A stretch of 35,851 nucleotides of DNA, from positions 1 through 35,851 of the forward strand of contig NZ_BBJP01000035.1 of assembly GCF_000739595.1 (NCBI RefSeq), written 5' to 3'. Under the pieces are notes generated by a model. The model was not told the origin of the DNA. It saw only the letters and a program-made list of their open reading frames with translations, and did not search any database. Shown piece after piece: positions 15,825 through 24,384 of this stretch. This stretch comes from Halorubrum halophilum (GTDB taxonomy: Archaea > Halobacteriota > Halobacteria > Halobacteriales > Haloferacaceae). The position numbers were made by a program, and so were the translations under genes. Within the stretch, counting starts at the first letter, position 1; each line of letters opens with the position of its first letter.

Positions 15825-17453
15825 TCAGTACCCCTGCGCGTTTCCGTCCTTCCGCGGCTCGGTCGCCGCCGAGAGGACGCCGTTCCGGGATCGCGCGATC
15901 TGAGCGCCGCCGAACCGACCCGGCGGGAGGGTCCGTACGTCGTGGCCCCTCCGAGCAAGCTTCGCGGCGGTCCCCCCGTCAGCGTGGGGTTCGAGCGCCA
16001 GCTCGCCGCTCTCGCGGTAGCGCCACCGCGGCTCGTCGAGCGCGCGCTGGAGCGGCATCCCGTAGTCGACGAGGTTCGAAACTACCTGCACGTGCCCCTG
16101 CGGCTGCATGTACCCGCCCATCACGCCGAAGGCGGCCCAGTCGTCCTCGTCGAACCGGACGAGGCCGGGTATCAGGGTGTGAAACGGTCGCTTCCCCGGT
16201 TCGAGGCGGTTGGGATGGTCGGGATCGAGCGAGAACGACGAGCCCCGGTTCTGAAGGGCGATCCCCGTCTCGCCCGCGACGAGCCCGGAGCCGAACCCGG
16301 CGAACCGCGAGTTGATGTACGAGACGATGTTGCCCTCCTCGTCGGCGACCGTCAGCAGGACGGTGTCGGCGTCCTCGGCGTTGGCGTCGGAGACGCCGAA
16401 GCTCACGTCGTGGTCGGCGGTCTCGCCGATCTCGGCCGCCCGGCGTTTCGCCCACGACGCGGAGGCGAGCGGTGGGACCTCCTCGTAGGCCGGGTCGGTG
16501 ATGTAGCGGTGGCCGTCGTGGAAGGCCACCTTCAGCGCCTCCGCGAAGTAGTGGACGCGCTCGGGGGAGTCGTAGTCGTACTCGCCGGCGCCCACCTCGG
16601 CGGCGACGTTGAGCGCCTCCAGCGCGATGAGCCCCTGGTTGTTCGGCGGGAGTTCGTACACCTCCGCGCCGTTGTACGTCGTCGAGACCGGATCCGGCCA
16701 CTCCACCTCGAAGCTCGCGAGGTCGTCAACAGTCATGAACCCGCCCGCCGCCTGCACCTCGTCGGCGATGGCCTCGGCGATCTCGCCCTCGTAGACGACG
16801 TCCGCTCCCTCCTCGGCGATCAGCCGCATCGACTCACCGAGCCGCGGGAGCGTCACCCGCTGGCCGATCGATGGCGATTCGCCGTCGAAGAGGTACGCCT
16901 CGCGGGCGTGGTCGCTCTCGAACAGCTCCTCGCCACGAGTCCACGACTCCGCGATCACCTCGCTGACCGGGTATCCCTCCGTCGCGTAGCGGATCGCCGG
17001 CCGAAGGAGCCGGTCGAGGCCGAACTCGCCGAACCGCTCGGCCGTCGCCTCCCACCCGCGTGCGGTCCCGGGGACCGTCACCGTCTGTGCCCCCGTCATC
17101 GGCATCTCGACCGCGCTCGGGTCGCCCTCCTCGATATCGTCGTCGCCCGCGAGCGCCTCCCGGACGTTCTCGATCGTCGCGTCGGCGGGCGCGCCGCCGC
17201 AGGCGCGCATGGCGCCGACCTCGCCGTCCGCGGTGCGGTACAGCGCGAACACGTCCCCGCCGATCCCCGTCGACGTCGGCTCGACGACGTTGAGGGCGGC
17301 GGCGGTCGCCACCGCGGCGTCGAACGCGTTTCCGCCGTCCCGCAACACCTCGATCCCCGCCTCGCTCGCGAGCGGCTGGCTCGTGGCGACCACGCCGCGC
17401 TGTCCGTACACCGTCGACCGCCGGGAGCCGAACCGGTCCACGTCTGGATCCAT
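15825..17453 (-). CDS. ggt: Gamma-glutamyltransferase family protein (YwrD-like)
   Basis: An N-terminal nucleophile hydrolase of 542 residues that should self-cleave before Thr364, in ADTVLLTVADEEGNIVSY. Family landmarks are VVATSQPLASEAGIEVLRDGGNAFDAAVATA near the N terminus, the GIGGD motif, VPGTARGWEA, and downstream RGSSFSLDPDHPN and GKRPFHTLIPGLV with GGYMQPQGHVQ. The order and length match the YwrD-like branch of the GGT family. No signal peptide is visible, so it may act in the cytoplasm on gamma-glutamyl compounds. The GTTTAACCCC box about 28 nt upstream fits a leaderless start at 17453. Confidence 0.9.
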   Translation of the reverse strand: MDPDVDRFGSRRSTVYGQRGVVATSQPLASEAGIEVLRDGGNAFDAAVATAAALNVVEPTSTGIGGDVFALYRTADGEVGAMRACGGAPADATIENVREALAGDDDIEEGDPSAVEMPMTGAQTVTVPGTARGWEATAERFGEFGLDRLLRPAIRYATEGYPVSEVIAESWTRGEELFESDHAREAYLFDGESPSIGQRVTLPRLGESMRLIAEEGADVVYEGEIAEAIADEVQAAGGFMTVDDLASFEVEWPDPVSTTYNGAEVYELPPNNQGLIALEALNVAAEVGAGEYDYDSPERVHYFAEALKVAFHDGHRYITDPAYEEVPPLASASWAKRRAAEIGETADHDVSFGVSDANAEDADTVLLTVADEEGNIVSYINSRFAGFGSGLVAGETGIALQNRGSSFSLDPDHPNRLEPGKRPFHTLIPGLVRFDEDDWAAFGVMGGYMQPQGHVQVVSNLVDYGMPLQRALDEPRWRYRESGELALEPHADGGTAAKLARRGHDVRTLPPGRFGGAQIARSRNGVLSAATEPRKDGNAQGY

Positions 17454-17886
17454 GCCAACACGTTCGCCGGTATGGGGTTAAACGTCTCCCCGAGCAGTTC
17501 CGGTGTTCCCCAGAGGATCCGTGTCACGGTAGCACGTGGTGAGTGGGTTCGACGCCGATCGGCGGCGCTCGCCGGAAACCACCCTAACGGCGCCATCGGC
17601 CCGTCTATAACGGTCGTCGACCGAGTCGTCCGATCACTCCACCACCGCGTGTATAAACTAAAATCCGCGATATCAATTACGGCTGATTCCTCCCTCGCGG
17701 TTCCGCCGTCGATTTCGGCCGCGGGGATCAAGTCGTCGCCTTCCGGTGCGGTCGCTCGCCGCTCGTCGCCGAAGACGCCAAATCCGGTTCCGTCCGCCTC
17801 ATCCGAACGCGATCGGAGGAAAGTAAGCCGGCCTTACTCGCTTTGGAAGGCTCCATAACTAATCGACCGGCACTACCACGCCGAGT
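17454..17886. other. Intergenic region between ggt and the DUF1328 gene
   Basis: About 430 nt without a credible gene; frames here look like composition artefacts. It contains the ggt promoter region, an AT-rich stretch around 17648-17680, and the inverted hexamers AGTAAG/CTTACT described separately. Confidence 0.5.
17822..17838. promoter_or_regulatory. Inverted repeat AGTAAG-N5-CTTACT, candidate operator
   Basis: Two perfect inverted hexamers separated by CCGGC lie just upstream of a CATAACTAAT element that could be the TATA box of the DUF1328 gene (start 17887). The position suits an activator or repressor site. The cognate regulator is unknown. Confidence 0.3.
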
Positions 17887-18117
17887 ATGGACAGTACAAC
17901 CATACCGTCGGTCGATCAGCAGCTGTCGTCGGCGATCGAACTCTCGATGCCGCTACAGTTCTCTGGCGATTTCCTCGAGCTGGCGGTGTTGTTCTTCATC
18001 ATCGCGATCGTCGCAGCGGTCCTCGGCGCACGCGGCGTCGCCGGCCTCTCGATGACCATCGCGAAGTGGCTCGTCATCATCTTCCTCGTGCTGGCTGTGA
18101 TCTCGCTGCTGCTGTGA
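17887..18117 (+). CDS. DUF1328 family small membrane protein
   Basis: A 76-residue peptide with two hydrophobic helices, roughly 30-50 and 54-75, joined by [14 protein letters not shown]. The [22 protein letters not shown] pattern is typical of the DUF1328 (UPF0391) family, whose function is not established but which is often stress-associated. The N terminus is polar and acidic. It is the last clearly chromosomal gene before the composition change to the right. Confidence 0.85.
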   Translation: MDSTTIPSVDQQLSSAIELSMPLQFSGDFLELAVLFFIIAIVAAVLGARGVAGLSMTIAKWLVIIFLVLAVISLLL

Positions 18118-18363
18118 ACGGGCCGGCTTCCGCTCCCGGCGAGAGCCCGACGAACCGGGGCGGTCACCGATCGAGGTTCCGCCCCTCCACCACGGACAAG
18201 GGTCGGATCGTGCGACCCGCAGTGGGGGACACCGGAGAGGAGAAACGCGCTGTTAGCGAAAACGGCCTCGGCACTCACGACTCACAATCTATCCATAGTG
18301 AATGTGTTTAGCGGCTCTATCGGGACTTCTGAGTCCGTATTCCCTTGATAGTCGATTGTCTGC

Positions 18364-18816
18364 TCATTCCGTTTGCCATTCGCACGAATATCCTGGATTC
18401 TCGAAATCCTGCCCTGTATCAAACCTCACAAACAACCCATAGTCGTAATCCAAGTGTTGCTGGTATGCTCGAATCTTCTGCCGGTCACCACCGTCTGAAT
18501 TCCCTGACTTCTTCGCTTCGACTACGAGAATATTATGCTCCATTGACCCTCGTCGATGAATGATAACGTCCGGAACTACCCGTCCCTGGCTTCCACTTGT
18601 TAGCAACTCTTCTGGAACCTCTTTGGTTTCATCTCCGCCGATACGGTTGTACTCAACATCTACGTCCCAAGCGTCCCTGACAGCTTCCTGTAGATACATC
18701 CCGAGCCGATGGGTGATGGACCTCTCGCTAACATCAAACCTTAGTAGGTCAGTGTCCTCGTCTTTGACTCTCTCAAGAGCAACTGACACCGCCTGTCGCA
18801 TCTCTTCTTCATTCAT
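18364..18816 (-). CDS. PD-(D/E)XK-like nuclease-fold protein, partner of the EVE-like protein
   Basis: The 150-residue protein carries an apparent PD-(D/E)XK core: Glu31 in SERSITHRLG, Asp83 in VPDVIIH, then Glu100-Ala-Lys102 in LVVEAKKSG, followed by DRQKIRAYQQHL, where Gln/Tyr residues often assist. The fold resembles the N-terminal nuclease region of restriction subunits. It overlaps the upstream EVE-like gene as ATGA, suggesting two subunits of one system: a reader and a cutter. No extra DNA-recognition domain is present. I infer nuclease function from the motif only. Confidence 0.6.
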   Translation of the reverse strand: MNEEEMRQAVSVALERVKDEDTDLLRFDVSERSITHRLGMYLQEAVRDAWDVDVEYNRIGGDETKEVPEELLTSGSQGRVVPDVIIHRRGSMEHNILVVEAKKSGNSDGGDRQKIRAYQQHLDYDYGLFVRFDTGQDFENPGYSCEWQTE

Positions 18817-19289
18817 ACCTGAGACGTGAGTTCATTGACTTTGTCGAGGTCTGAGATTGCGACCTGTGTGAAATTGAACCCCTGCTGCCCACAGTAACCC
18901 ATCTTCTCCGAGAACTCTCCTTGGTTGACGAGCCGCTTGATGTCTTGGTAGTTGATTTTGGGTTCTATCTCTATTGGTGTCCCAAATTTCAGTAGCGCAC
19001 CCTCGGGGTCGATCTCTGTCTTTTCGATTGGGAGAATATGGCTGATACAGGTCGAATGCTCGTCAACTGAGGATGAACAGTATAGAAGCGCGGTGTCTCC
19101 TGTGGTCGCGCTTTCCCATGCGTCCCGTCGTTCGTATCCCTCGCGTTTCCAGTACGGATTAGCGTTGAAATATCGGTGATGCCGAAGCGGTTCATCAACG
19201 AATGTTGGTCCTTTGGCCCCTCGGATATACTCGGGCGCGGCATCCTCACTGATTTCTCGGCCATTCGTCTGAATGAGGAAGACGCTCAT
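18813..19289 (-). CDS. EVE-like (PUA-fold) domain protein
   Basis: A 158-residue single-domain protein. WKREGYERRDAWESATTGDTALLYCSSSVDEH matches the EVE/PUA-like pattern of a Trp-rich start and a GD-x-hydrophobic strand, and MGYCGQQGFNFTQV matches the usual C-terminal GQQG-type segment. EVE domains bind modified bases in DNA or RNA, and several prokaryotic ones sit in modification-dependent restriction. The start at 19289 lies about 28 nt after a TATA-like box (19313-19322), so I prefer it over the in-frame ATG at 19310. ATGA overlap with the downstream PD-(D/E)XK gene. Confidence 0.65.
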   Translation of the reverse strand: MSVFLIQTNGREISEDAAPEYIRGAKGPTFVDEPLRHHRYFNANPYWKREGYERRDAWESATTGDTALLYCSSSVDEHSTCISHILPIEKTEIDPEGALLKFGTPIEIEPKINYQDIKRLVNQGEFSEKMGYCGQQGFNFTQVAISDLDKVNELTSQV

Positions 19290-19312
19290 ATCGTTAGGAA
19301 AGAGATGCATGG

Positions 19313-19322
19313 CTTATAAAAT
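19313..19322 (-). promoter_or_regulatory. TATA-like box for the EVE/nuclease gene pair
   Basis: ATTTTATAAG on the minus strand is centred 28 nt upstream of the ATG at 19289, the spacing of leaderless haloarchaeal promoters. Confidence 0.6.
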
Positions 19323-19427
19323 AGGGCCGCTAACATACGTTCAAGCGATAGCCCCCTTACGGAACCTGTCCCCATTGATATGAGTATGATTTAACAACCG
19401 CTGTTCTGTGTTCTCAATTAATACACA

Positions 19428-19718
19428 ATGCTCCTTCGTTGTCGCAATCATGGCCCACCAAGAGGCAAATCTGACGACTACGTTGCCTTTCTAGAACCTG
19501 TTGGTCACTCAAATAACGCTGCCGTCTATTGTGACCAAGATGGCTGCTCGTCACCAGCAGTCATGTATCTAACCGAAAAGGAATATGAGGAAAATCAGCT
19601 CTCTGGTGAGCGTATATTCTCGCTGAGGCAGGGAGGTTGTTCAATCAAGGGGGAATCTGGAGGTGCGACACAACTCCCCGGCGTGAATATTTCCATCGAC
19701 CAGACCACTCTACCTTAG
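19428..19718 (+). CDS. Small hypothetical protein with CxxxxC
   Basis: The 96-residue protein has a central VYCDQDGCSSPAVMYLTEKEYEE, which looks like half of a zinc knuckle followed by an alpha/beta segment. GERIFSLRQGGCSIKG follows. Cys5, His8, Cys35 and Cys40 could bind metal. I have seen similar short Cys-containing proteins scattered in haloarchaeal accessory DNA but cannot name a family. It stands alone between two minus-strand genes. Confidence 0.55.
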   Translation: MLLRCRNHGPPRGKSDDYVAFLEPVGHSNNAAVYCDQDGCSSPAVMYLTEKEYEENQLSGERIFSLRQGGCSIKGESGGATQLPGVNISIDQTTLP

Positions 19719-19798
19719 TCTGAGTTCGGGAGTCAATTTTGGCATCGTAGGTACTTGGGGGAGACACCACAGCTTGGATTTTGTACGCATAGAAACTG

Positions 19799-20791
19799 TT
19801 ACTCTTCGAGGGGCGGGTCTTGTGACGGAATATAGACGGATTTCAGCGGGACGGTCGCCTGATACTCCGGTTCGAGGTCGTCGTAGTGCTCAATCAGGAG
19901 GTCGATGAACTCGTCCCGGTCGATGAGCGTGACACGTTGTTCGTTATTCCGTGCAGCATCCTCTGCCCCAGTTGTATAGCCACCAGTCGAAACGAACAGG
20001 CCCCGTTCGCCGTTTCCGAGCGTTCCCGTGAATGCTCTCATATCCGGCGAGCCGACTTTCGACTGCTGGCGCTTGACCTGCGCCTTGATGTATGGTTCTT
20101 CGAATCCCAGCGAATCAGGGTGAGCGATTACGTCAATACCACGATCCTGACTGTCTCTTGTTTTCTTCGCGTGATATCCCATCGCTCGTAGGACTGCGGC
20201 GACCAACTCCTCGAAGACGAACGGATCCATGTTCGCCAGAATGTCGGAGATGAGTTCGTCTGCCTGATTCTCAACCTCGTCAACGAATGGTACGGTGTCC
20301 TCGTCGTCCTCGTTCTCTCTGGGTGTCTCCCCGCTTAGAACGCCCAGGATTTCATCAGCACAGTCATCAAGCGAGAACACCGTCAGAGTGCTTCCAAGCG
20401 TGTTTTTGGTTGGGGTCGAAAACTCGTCACGAGAGACGGTATCTTTCCACTCAACACGCCTGATGTGTGGATATCCCGAGGGGTGATCGTCTGGTTTCCA
20501 CTCGTACCCGCTCGTTACTTCGCCGATCAGATACTCTCGTTCCGTCTTATCGTAACTCAAAACTAGATTTCCTTCTTCAATTTCTAGCGCAAATCGATTG
20601 ACCTGCCCCGCGTTCTGGGCGATACGCCGGCTATTGTGCTCCGAATATTCGCTAGTCGAATTGAACCGAGCTTTCATCTCCTCATATGAGGATACATTAG
20701 AAACGTCGCCTAATTCTTCCCAGCCAACTGCGACTAGAGAACGAGTTTCGAATTCGTCTACTAACTCGTTGTTGTTCCCAGCGCGAACCAT
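19799..20791 (-). CDS. Mrr-like restriction endonuclease
   Basis: The 330-residue protein has an N-terminal beta-rich segment (MVRAGNNNELVDEF, LVAVGWEELGD, NLVLSYDKTEREYLIGEV) of the kind found before Mrr domains in proteins that sense modified DNA. The C-terminal Mrr-type nuclease domain has FEELVAAVLRAMGY (Glu194/195), GIDVIAHPD (Asp220), and Gln238-Val-Lys240 in IKAQVKRQ. QxK instead of ExK is common in this family. The ATG at 20791 is about 26 nt below a TATA-like box; an ATG at 20809 in frame is only 8 nt from it. The gene is divergent from the GIY-YIG-like gene. Probably Type IV restriction of modified foreign DNA. Confidence 0.8.
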   Translation of the reverse strand: MVRAGNNNELVDEFETRSLVAVGWEELGDVSNVSSYEEMKARFNSTSEYSEHNSRRIAQNAGQVNRFALEIEEGNLVLSYDKTEREYLIGEVTSGYEWKPDDHPSGYPHIRRVEWKDTVSRDEFSTPTKNTLGSTLTVFSLDDCADEILGVLSGETPRENEDDEDTVPFVDEVENQADELISDILANMDPFVFEELVAAVLRAMGYHAKKTRDSQDRGIDVIAHPDSLGFEEPYIKAQVKRQQSKVGSPDMRAFTGTLGNGERGLFVSTGGYTTGAEDAARNNEQRVTLIDRDEFIDLLIEHYDDLEPEYQATVPLKSVYIPSQDPPLEE

Positions 20792-20812
20792 GAAACCTCG
20801 CTCAGCCATATT

Positions 20813-20820
20813 GGTATAAG
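20813..20820 (-). promoter_or_regulatory. TATA-like box for the Mrr-like gene
   Basis: CTTATACC on the minus strand lies 26 nt from the ATG at 20791. It sits in the short divergent interval shared with the plus-strand gene starting at 20863. Confidence 0.5.
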
Positions 20821-20862
20821 GGTTCCAAACCTCAAAGTATCAAGGTTCGCACGTACTACTAG

Positions 20863-21603
20863 ATGACTCGTCAGGATGATCTTGACCGCTTCTATGAGCT
20901 ACTCGACGACGTTGAGAAACAGGTCGGCGGAACCCGGAAGCTCAAGAATTGTACTGGATACATGGATTGGCCCGACCGGGGAGTATACTTTTTCCTCGAA
21001 CCAGGCGAGACACGCGATTCGGCCGACCAGTTACGCGTAACCCGCATCGGGACAGTCGCGGTATCTAAACCGACATCTGAAAAGAGCACAACCTCGCTCT
21101 GGGGTCGGTTGAAACAACACTATGGAACGGGCAGCGGGAGTCCTAACCATCCTCACGGGGGCGCTCACCGCGGCTCCGTGTATCGCAAGCACGCCGGCGA
21201 GGCGATCATCGAGAAACACGACCTCGATGACGATTATCCCGACTGGGACAAGCGCTGGTCGAGCATCGAGCGTGAGCGATCAGAAGTACGTGATGAAGAA
21301 TACATCCTCGAACGGCGTGTGAGTACGTACGTCCGCGAACAGCCGTTTCTCTGGGTAAATCTCGACGACGAACCGAGCGTCGACAGCGACCGAGCATATC
21401 TCGAACGGAACGCTATTGCTCTCCTCAGCAATTTCGATAAGCAGCCGATTGATCCACGTAGAGATGGCTGGCTCGGCCGTTACAGTCAGAGTCGGGAAAT
21501 TCGCGAATCTGGACTCTGGAACGTGAATCACGTAGACGAGCGGTACGATAGCGAATTTCTGGACATTTTTCAGAACGCGGTTAACGACACTACTTCGCCA
21601 TAG
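20863..21603 (+). CDS. GIY-YIG-like putative nuclease
   Basis: The 246-residue protein has a GIY-YIG-like pattern: GVYFF at 40-44, RIGT at 61-64, LWGRLKQH with Arg82 at 79-86, and HRGSVYRKHAGEAII from 102. Later conserved-looking pieces are EEYILERRVSTYV, RNAIALLSN, and WLGRYSQSREIRESGLWNVNHV. Known proteins of this type lie beside defence or DNA-repair genes. Catalysis is inferred from motifs. Its start is 54 nt from the Mrr-like box region in a divergent arrangement, so the two may share regulation. Confidence 0.65.
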   Translation: MTRQDDLDRFYELLDDVEKQVGGTRKLKNCTGYMDWPDRGVYFFLEPGETRDSADQLRVTRIGTVAVSKPTSEKSTTSLWGRLKQHYGTGSGSPNHPHGGAHRGSVYRKHAGEAIIEKHDLDDDYPDWDKRWSSIERERSEVRDEEYILERRVSTYVREQPFLWVNLDDEPSVDSDRAYLERNAIALLSNFDKQPIDPRRDGWLGRYSQSREIRESGLWNVNHVDERYDSEFLDIFQNAVNDTTSP

Positions 21604-21643
21604 CGTCGTTAGCAATCGAAATTTTCTAATCTGCTCTCTCTGC

Positions 21644-22474
21644 ATGGTAAATAAATTATGTCAAGACATGAAAGACAAAAGCATGTACTGGAACGATGCT
21701 GAATTAGGCGAGGTTGTAAGATATCTGGCTGAAGGGAGTGCTGAGGAACTTGGTTCGCCAATTAAGTTCATCGCACAAGGGGATATTCAGAGTGGTAGTG
21801 TCCCTGAGGAAATAAGCGAGGAGTTCATTGAGAATGATTTTGATTACGCGCCAATCCGACCATATAAATCACAGCAGTACTATGACGTATCGGCTCAAGA
21901 AATTAAAGAGCTTGATCAAAAGCAATGTATTGGACATGATGAAATCATGCTCAAGTGTCTGAATGTCCTGACTGAATATCCGTTGGCTATTGTCACTCAC
22001 CCAGATCAAGAGTGTTATGGAATTGTAACTCCCTCTAATTTCAATAAGAGAATTGCGAAAGAGTACCTATACACATTCTTTGCTGCCACTGCACAGAGTA
22101 TATCTCACGTTATTGAATCCCGCTATAGTACAGAAGAAGTGCTTCCTACGTATCTGAGCAACCGGAATAGTGGGGAAGCAGCTAACCGTTGGGCGGAAGC
22201 GCGAGAGAATAACGTTGAACTTCATGTTGTAGAGTTCATGAATTTGACCGATTTGAAAGTCATTGTAACCGAAATTGAAGAGATACGTGAAGACATGGGA
22301 TTTGATTCGAAAACACAGTGTCGTCAATCGTTTGATGCCGTCTCAAAATTCCGTGATAAGGTGATGCACGCCAATAGAACAATGGTAAGTGAGCCAGAAG
22401 ATACCGAAGCGCTTGCTGAGGCGATCGATGAAGCCTCTTCGCTTACGAAACAAGCACAAGACCTCAACACTTAG
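21644..22474 (+). CDS. CBS-like / HEPN-like protein of unknown function
   Basis: The 276-residue protein is notably AT-rich in codon use. The middle (MLKCLNVLTEYPLAIVTHPDQECYGIVTPSNFNKRI) resembles a CBS ligand-binding half. The C-terminal third is helical and contains R237-DKVM-H242, matching the Rx4-6H motif of HEPN ribonucleases and non-catalytic HEPN domains. Such fusions occur in stress and defence proteins, but the role is unproven. The start is uncertain: ATGs at 21644, 21668 and 21683 are all in frame, and TAAATAAATTA at 21648-21658 would fit a leaderless start at 21683. Confidence 0.5.
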   Translation: MVNKLCQDMKDKSMYWNDAELGEVVRYLAEGSAEELGSPIKFIAQGDIQSGSVPEEISEEFIENDFDYAPIRPYKSQQYYDVSAQEIKELDQKQCIGHDEIMLKCLNVLTEYPLAIVTHPDQECYGIVTPSNFNKRIAKEYLYTFFAATAQSISHVIESRYSTEEVLPTYLSNRNSGEAANRWAEARENNVELHVVEFMNLTDLKVIVTEIEEIREDMGFDSKTQCRQSFDAVSKFRDKVMHANRTMVSEPEDTEALAEAIDEASSLTKQAQDLNT

Positions 22475-22480
22475 ACGGCA

Positions 22481-23482
22481 TTAGCTCGGTTCTTCCAACT
22501 CCGTTGTATACTTGGGATTCTCTCGAAGTTTCGAGAACGAGACGTAGCGATGTCCTTGAACGAAAGCAACCGTTCGGTCGGAATCACTCGCGGTCTTGTC
22601 GTTCTTCACCGGATGGTCGAGTTCGATACCATCCCGTGGGAAGATGACCTTCTCTGTCTCGCCGTACCGTTCGGAACCTTCCTTACGGAACTGCGTTACC
22701 GCTTCCAACAGTTGATCGCGCTGTGACTGTGAGAGGTCAGGATGGTTTCGAACGGTTTCTTCTGTGAGTTCGATACTCTCGACGGCGTCCGTCACTGTTG
22801 GAACTGATGTTTTGATTTCGCCGTCAGTGTAGAACGCGAGGTGGTCTACGGGTTTGAATGAACGATTCGGTTGACAAAAGTACAGGCCATGAGCTTCATA
22901 CTCGGGCCATGCCTTGCGGGCTGCGACGACCAACACCCGATCCTCCTTGCCGCTCACGAGGTCTTCGTCGTAGAGGAAGCGGCTGAGTTCACGTAGCAGG
23001 AACGCTTCACGTTCTGTGGGCACTGACATACTCGCTTCAGCGTTCCCTACGTCTCGATCGAGCACTGTCTCGATTGTATCAATGAGCGAGTCGAAGTTGG
23101 CCCATACAATACGTTCGTCTTCGATTTCAGCTATCTCGTCGGGAAGTCGAGCATCGGGTGTTAGGACGATGAGACGCTGTAATTCCGCTTCGTCTTTGTT
23201 GAGCGCATGAAGATGGTTTTCCAGTTGCGTTCTATCTACTGCGTCCCGACTCGTCTTCGTCTCGAACCAGAGCGCGGTTGAACTCTTAATCGCAGCATCG
23301 GGAACTGAGTCGACACCCGTCACTTGATTATCGAACGAAACGAGTGATAGATCCGATTCGTCAGTCAATGCCTCTAGAATATCTTCGGCCAGTTGGTTGT
23401 TGACGTGTTCAAGTACGGCAATGGCCGTTGACGTGACTCTATTTTCGTCCTGTGTGTACGTCGAAAAGAGCGGATTCGGCAT
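22481..23482 (-). CDS. PD-(D/E)XK nuclease-like protein
   Basis: A 333-residue protein with an N-terminal nuclease-like core: Glu13 in TQDENRVTSTAI, Asp62 in SVPDAAIK, Glu74-Thr-Lys76 in LWFETKTSRD, and Gln86 in RTQLENH. This is the order of the PD-(D/E)XK superfamily. A long unassigned region follows, with EREAFLLRELSRFLY and EYEAHGLYFCQPNRSFKPVDHLAFYTDGEIK, which could be a second, beta-rich recognition domain. The ATG at 23482 is chosen over one 18 nt upstream. It ends head-to-head with the HEPN-like gene. Likely defence-related, target unknown. Confidence 0.6.
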   Translation of the reverse strand: MPNPLFSTYTQDENRVTSTAIAVLEHVNNQLAEDILEALTDESDLSLVSFDNQVTGVDSVPDAAIKSSTALWFETKTSRDAVDRTQLENHLHALNKDEAELQRLIVLTPDARLPDEIAEIEDERIVWANFDSLIDTIETVLDRDVGNAEASMSVPTEREAFLLRELSRFLYDEDLVSGKEDRVLVVAARKAWPEYEAHGLYFCQPNRSFKPVDHLAFYTDGEIKTSVPTVTDAVESIELTEETVRNHPDLSQSQRDQLLEAVTQFRKEGSERYGETEKVIFPRDGIELDHPVKNDKTASDSDRTVAFVQGHRYVSFSKLRENPKYTTELEEPS

Positions 23483-23557
23483 ACAGTTGCGTACAGACAC
23501 CTATCTCAAAAACTCTCGCACGGGTCCCGATCAACACGAAAATCTCATTTATTACTT

Positions 23558-24367
23558 CTATTCTACAATTTCTCGGAACTTGCTCAGAGAGACATCCAGC
23601 GTGTGTGCTTGCTTAATACCTCCTAAGTACGCATTCCTCTTTGAATTCCCGCCGTGTCCAGGTGAGAATTCTTCTTGTAACTCATCAGTGAGATAATGAT
23701 GCCCACCGCCACTGTGCTGGCTAATTCGAAATGCTTCGTCTAAGAGCCCACCCGGTTCTTTCCCGTCGACAACAACTAATCCGTCATTGTTCCCAATGGC
23801 ACCAGACGCTTCGAATCGTTTGGCGTGAGCATTCTCGCTATGTTGTTCGATGAGGTTCTTTTGTTCGTCAGTAGGTAGATCACTAAATTTGACTTCTTCA
23901 CCGCCCTGTTTCAGACTCTTGAAGTCAATGATAGTATCAACGGTAAAGTAGCCGATTATGTAGCGATGCGTGTACTTTGTGCTGTCTCCCCTTAGACCGG
24001 TATAGAACGCCACAACATCGCCCTCACTGAGGCTGCGAATGATCTTTGTGTATGGCCCCCTGCTAGTACTTTCACCATATGTAAGAGCCTCAAAATTGGG
24101 GTCGAAATGTAGCGGCCACTCCGCCAATTGATCACCTGTATATGTTTCTCCGTCGTCTTCTGTTGGTTTAATCTGGTTCAAATAATCGGCCATCGAAGCG
24201 TCTTGGTGACGGAGTTTTGAGTTTCCGAAGGTACGGCTCTCAGTGGTCCCTTCTGAACCCCTCGATTCAGGAATCGGTATGTACTCGAATCTGTTGTCGG
24301 AGTAAACTGGTGGCGTTGGTGAACTATTCGTTGAATCTGCTCCCACACCCAGTAATGCTATTGTCAT
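23558..24367 (-). CDS. Nmad3-like (nucleotide modification associated) protein
   Basis: The 269-residue protein opens with a strand then FEYIPIPE at 27-34, preceded by PPVYSDN, the pattern I associate with Nucleotide modification associated domain 3. The middle has LHFDPNFEALTYGEST and GDVVAFYTGLR, and the end has HHYLTDELQEEFSPGHGGNSKRNAYLGG. Nmad domains were predicted by comparative genomics to act with DNA base modification systems; their chemistry is largely undetermined. I start at 24367, which drops an N-terminal extension and places the start 17 nt after the stop of the upstream partner gene, suggesting one operon. Confidence 0.6.
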   Translation of the reverse strand: MTIALLGVGADSTNSSPTPPVYSDNRFEYIPIPESRGSEGTTESRTFGNSKLRHQDASMADYLNQIKPTEDDGETYTGDQLAEWPLHFDPNFEALTYGESTSRGPYTKIIRSLSEGDVVAFYTGLRGDSTKYTHRYIIGYFTVDTIIDFKSLKQGGEEVKFSDLPTDEQKNLIEQHSENAHAKRFEASGAIGNNDGLVVVDGKEPGGLLDEAFRISQHSGGGHHYLTDELQEEFSPGHGGNSKRNAYLGGIKQAHTLDVSLSKFREIVE

Positions 24368-24384
24368 TTTGTTTGCTGAATTAG

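Noticed and set aside
15552-17858. Long plus-strand frame of 768 codons
   Set aside because: Antisense to gamma-glutamyltransferase with low-complexity basic translation.
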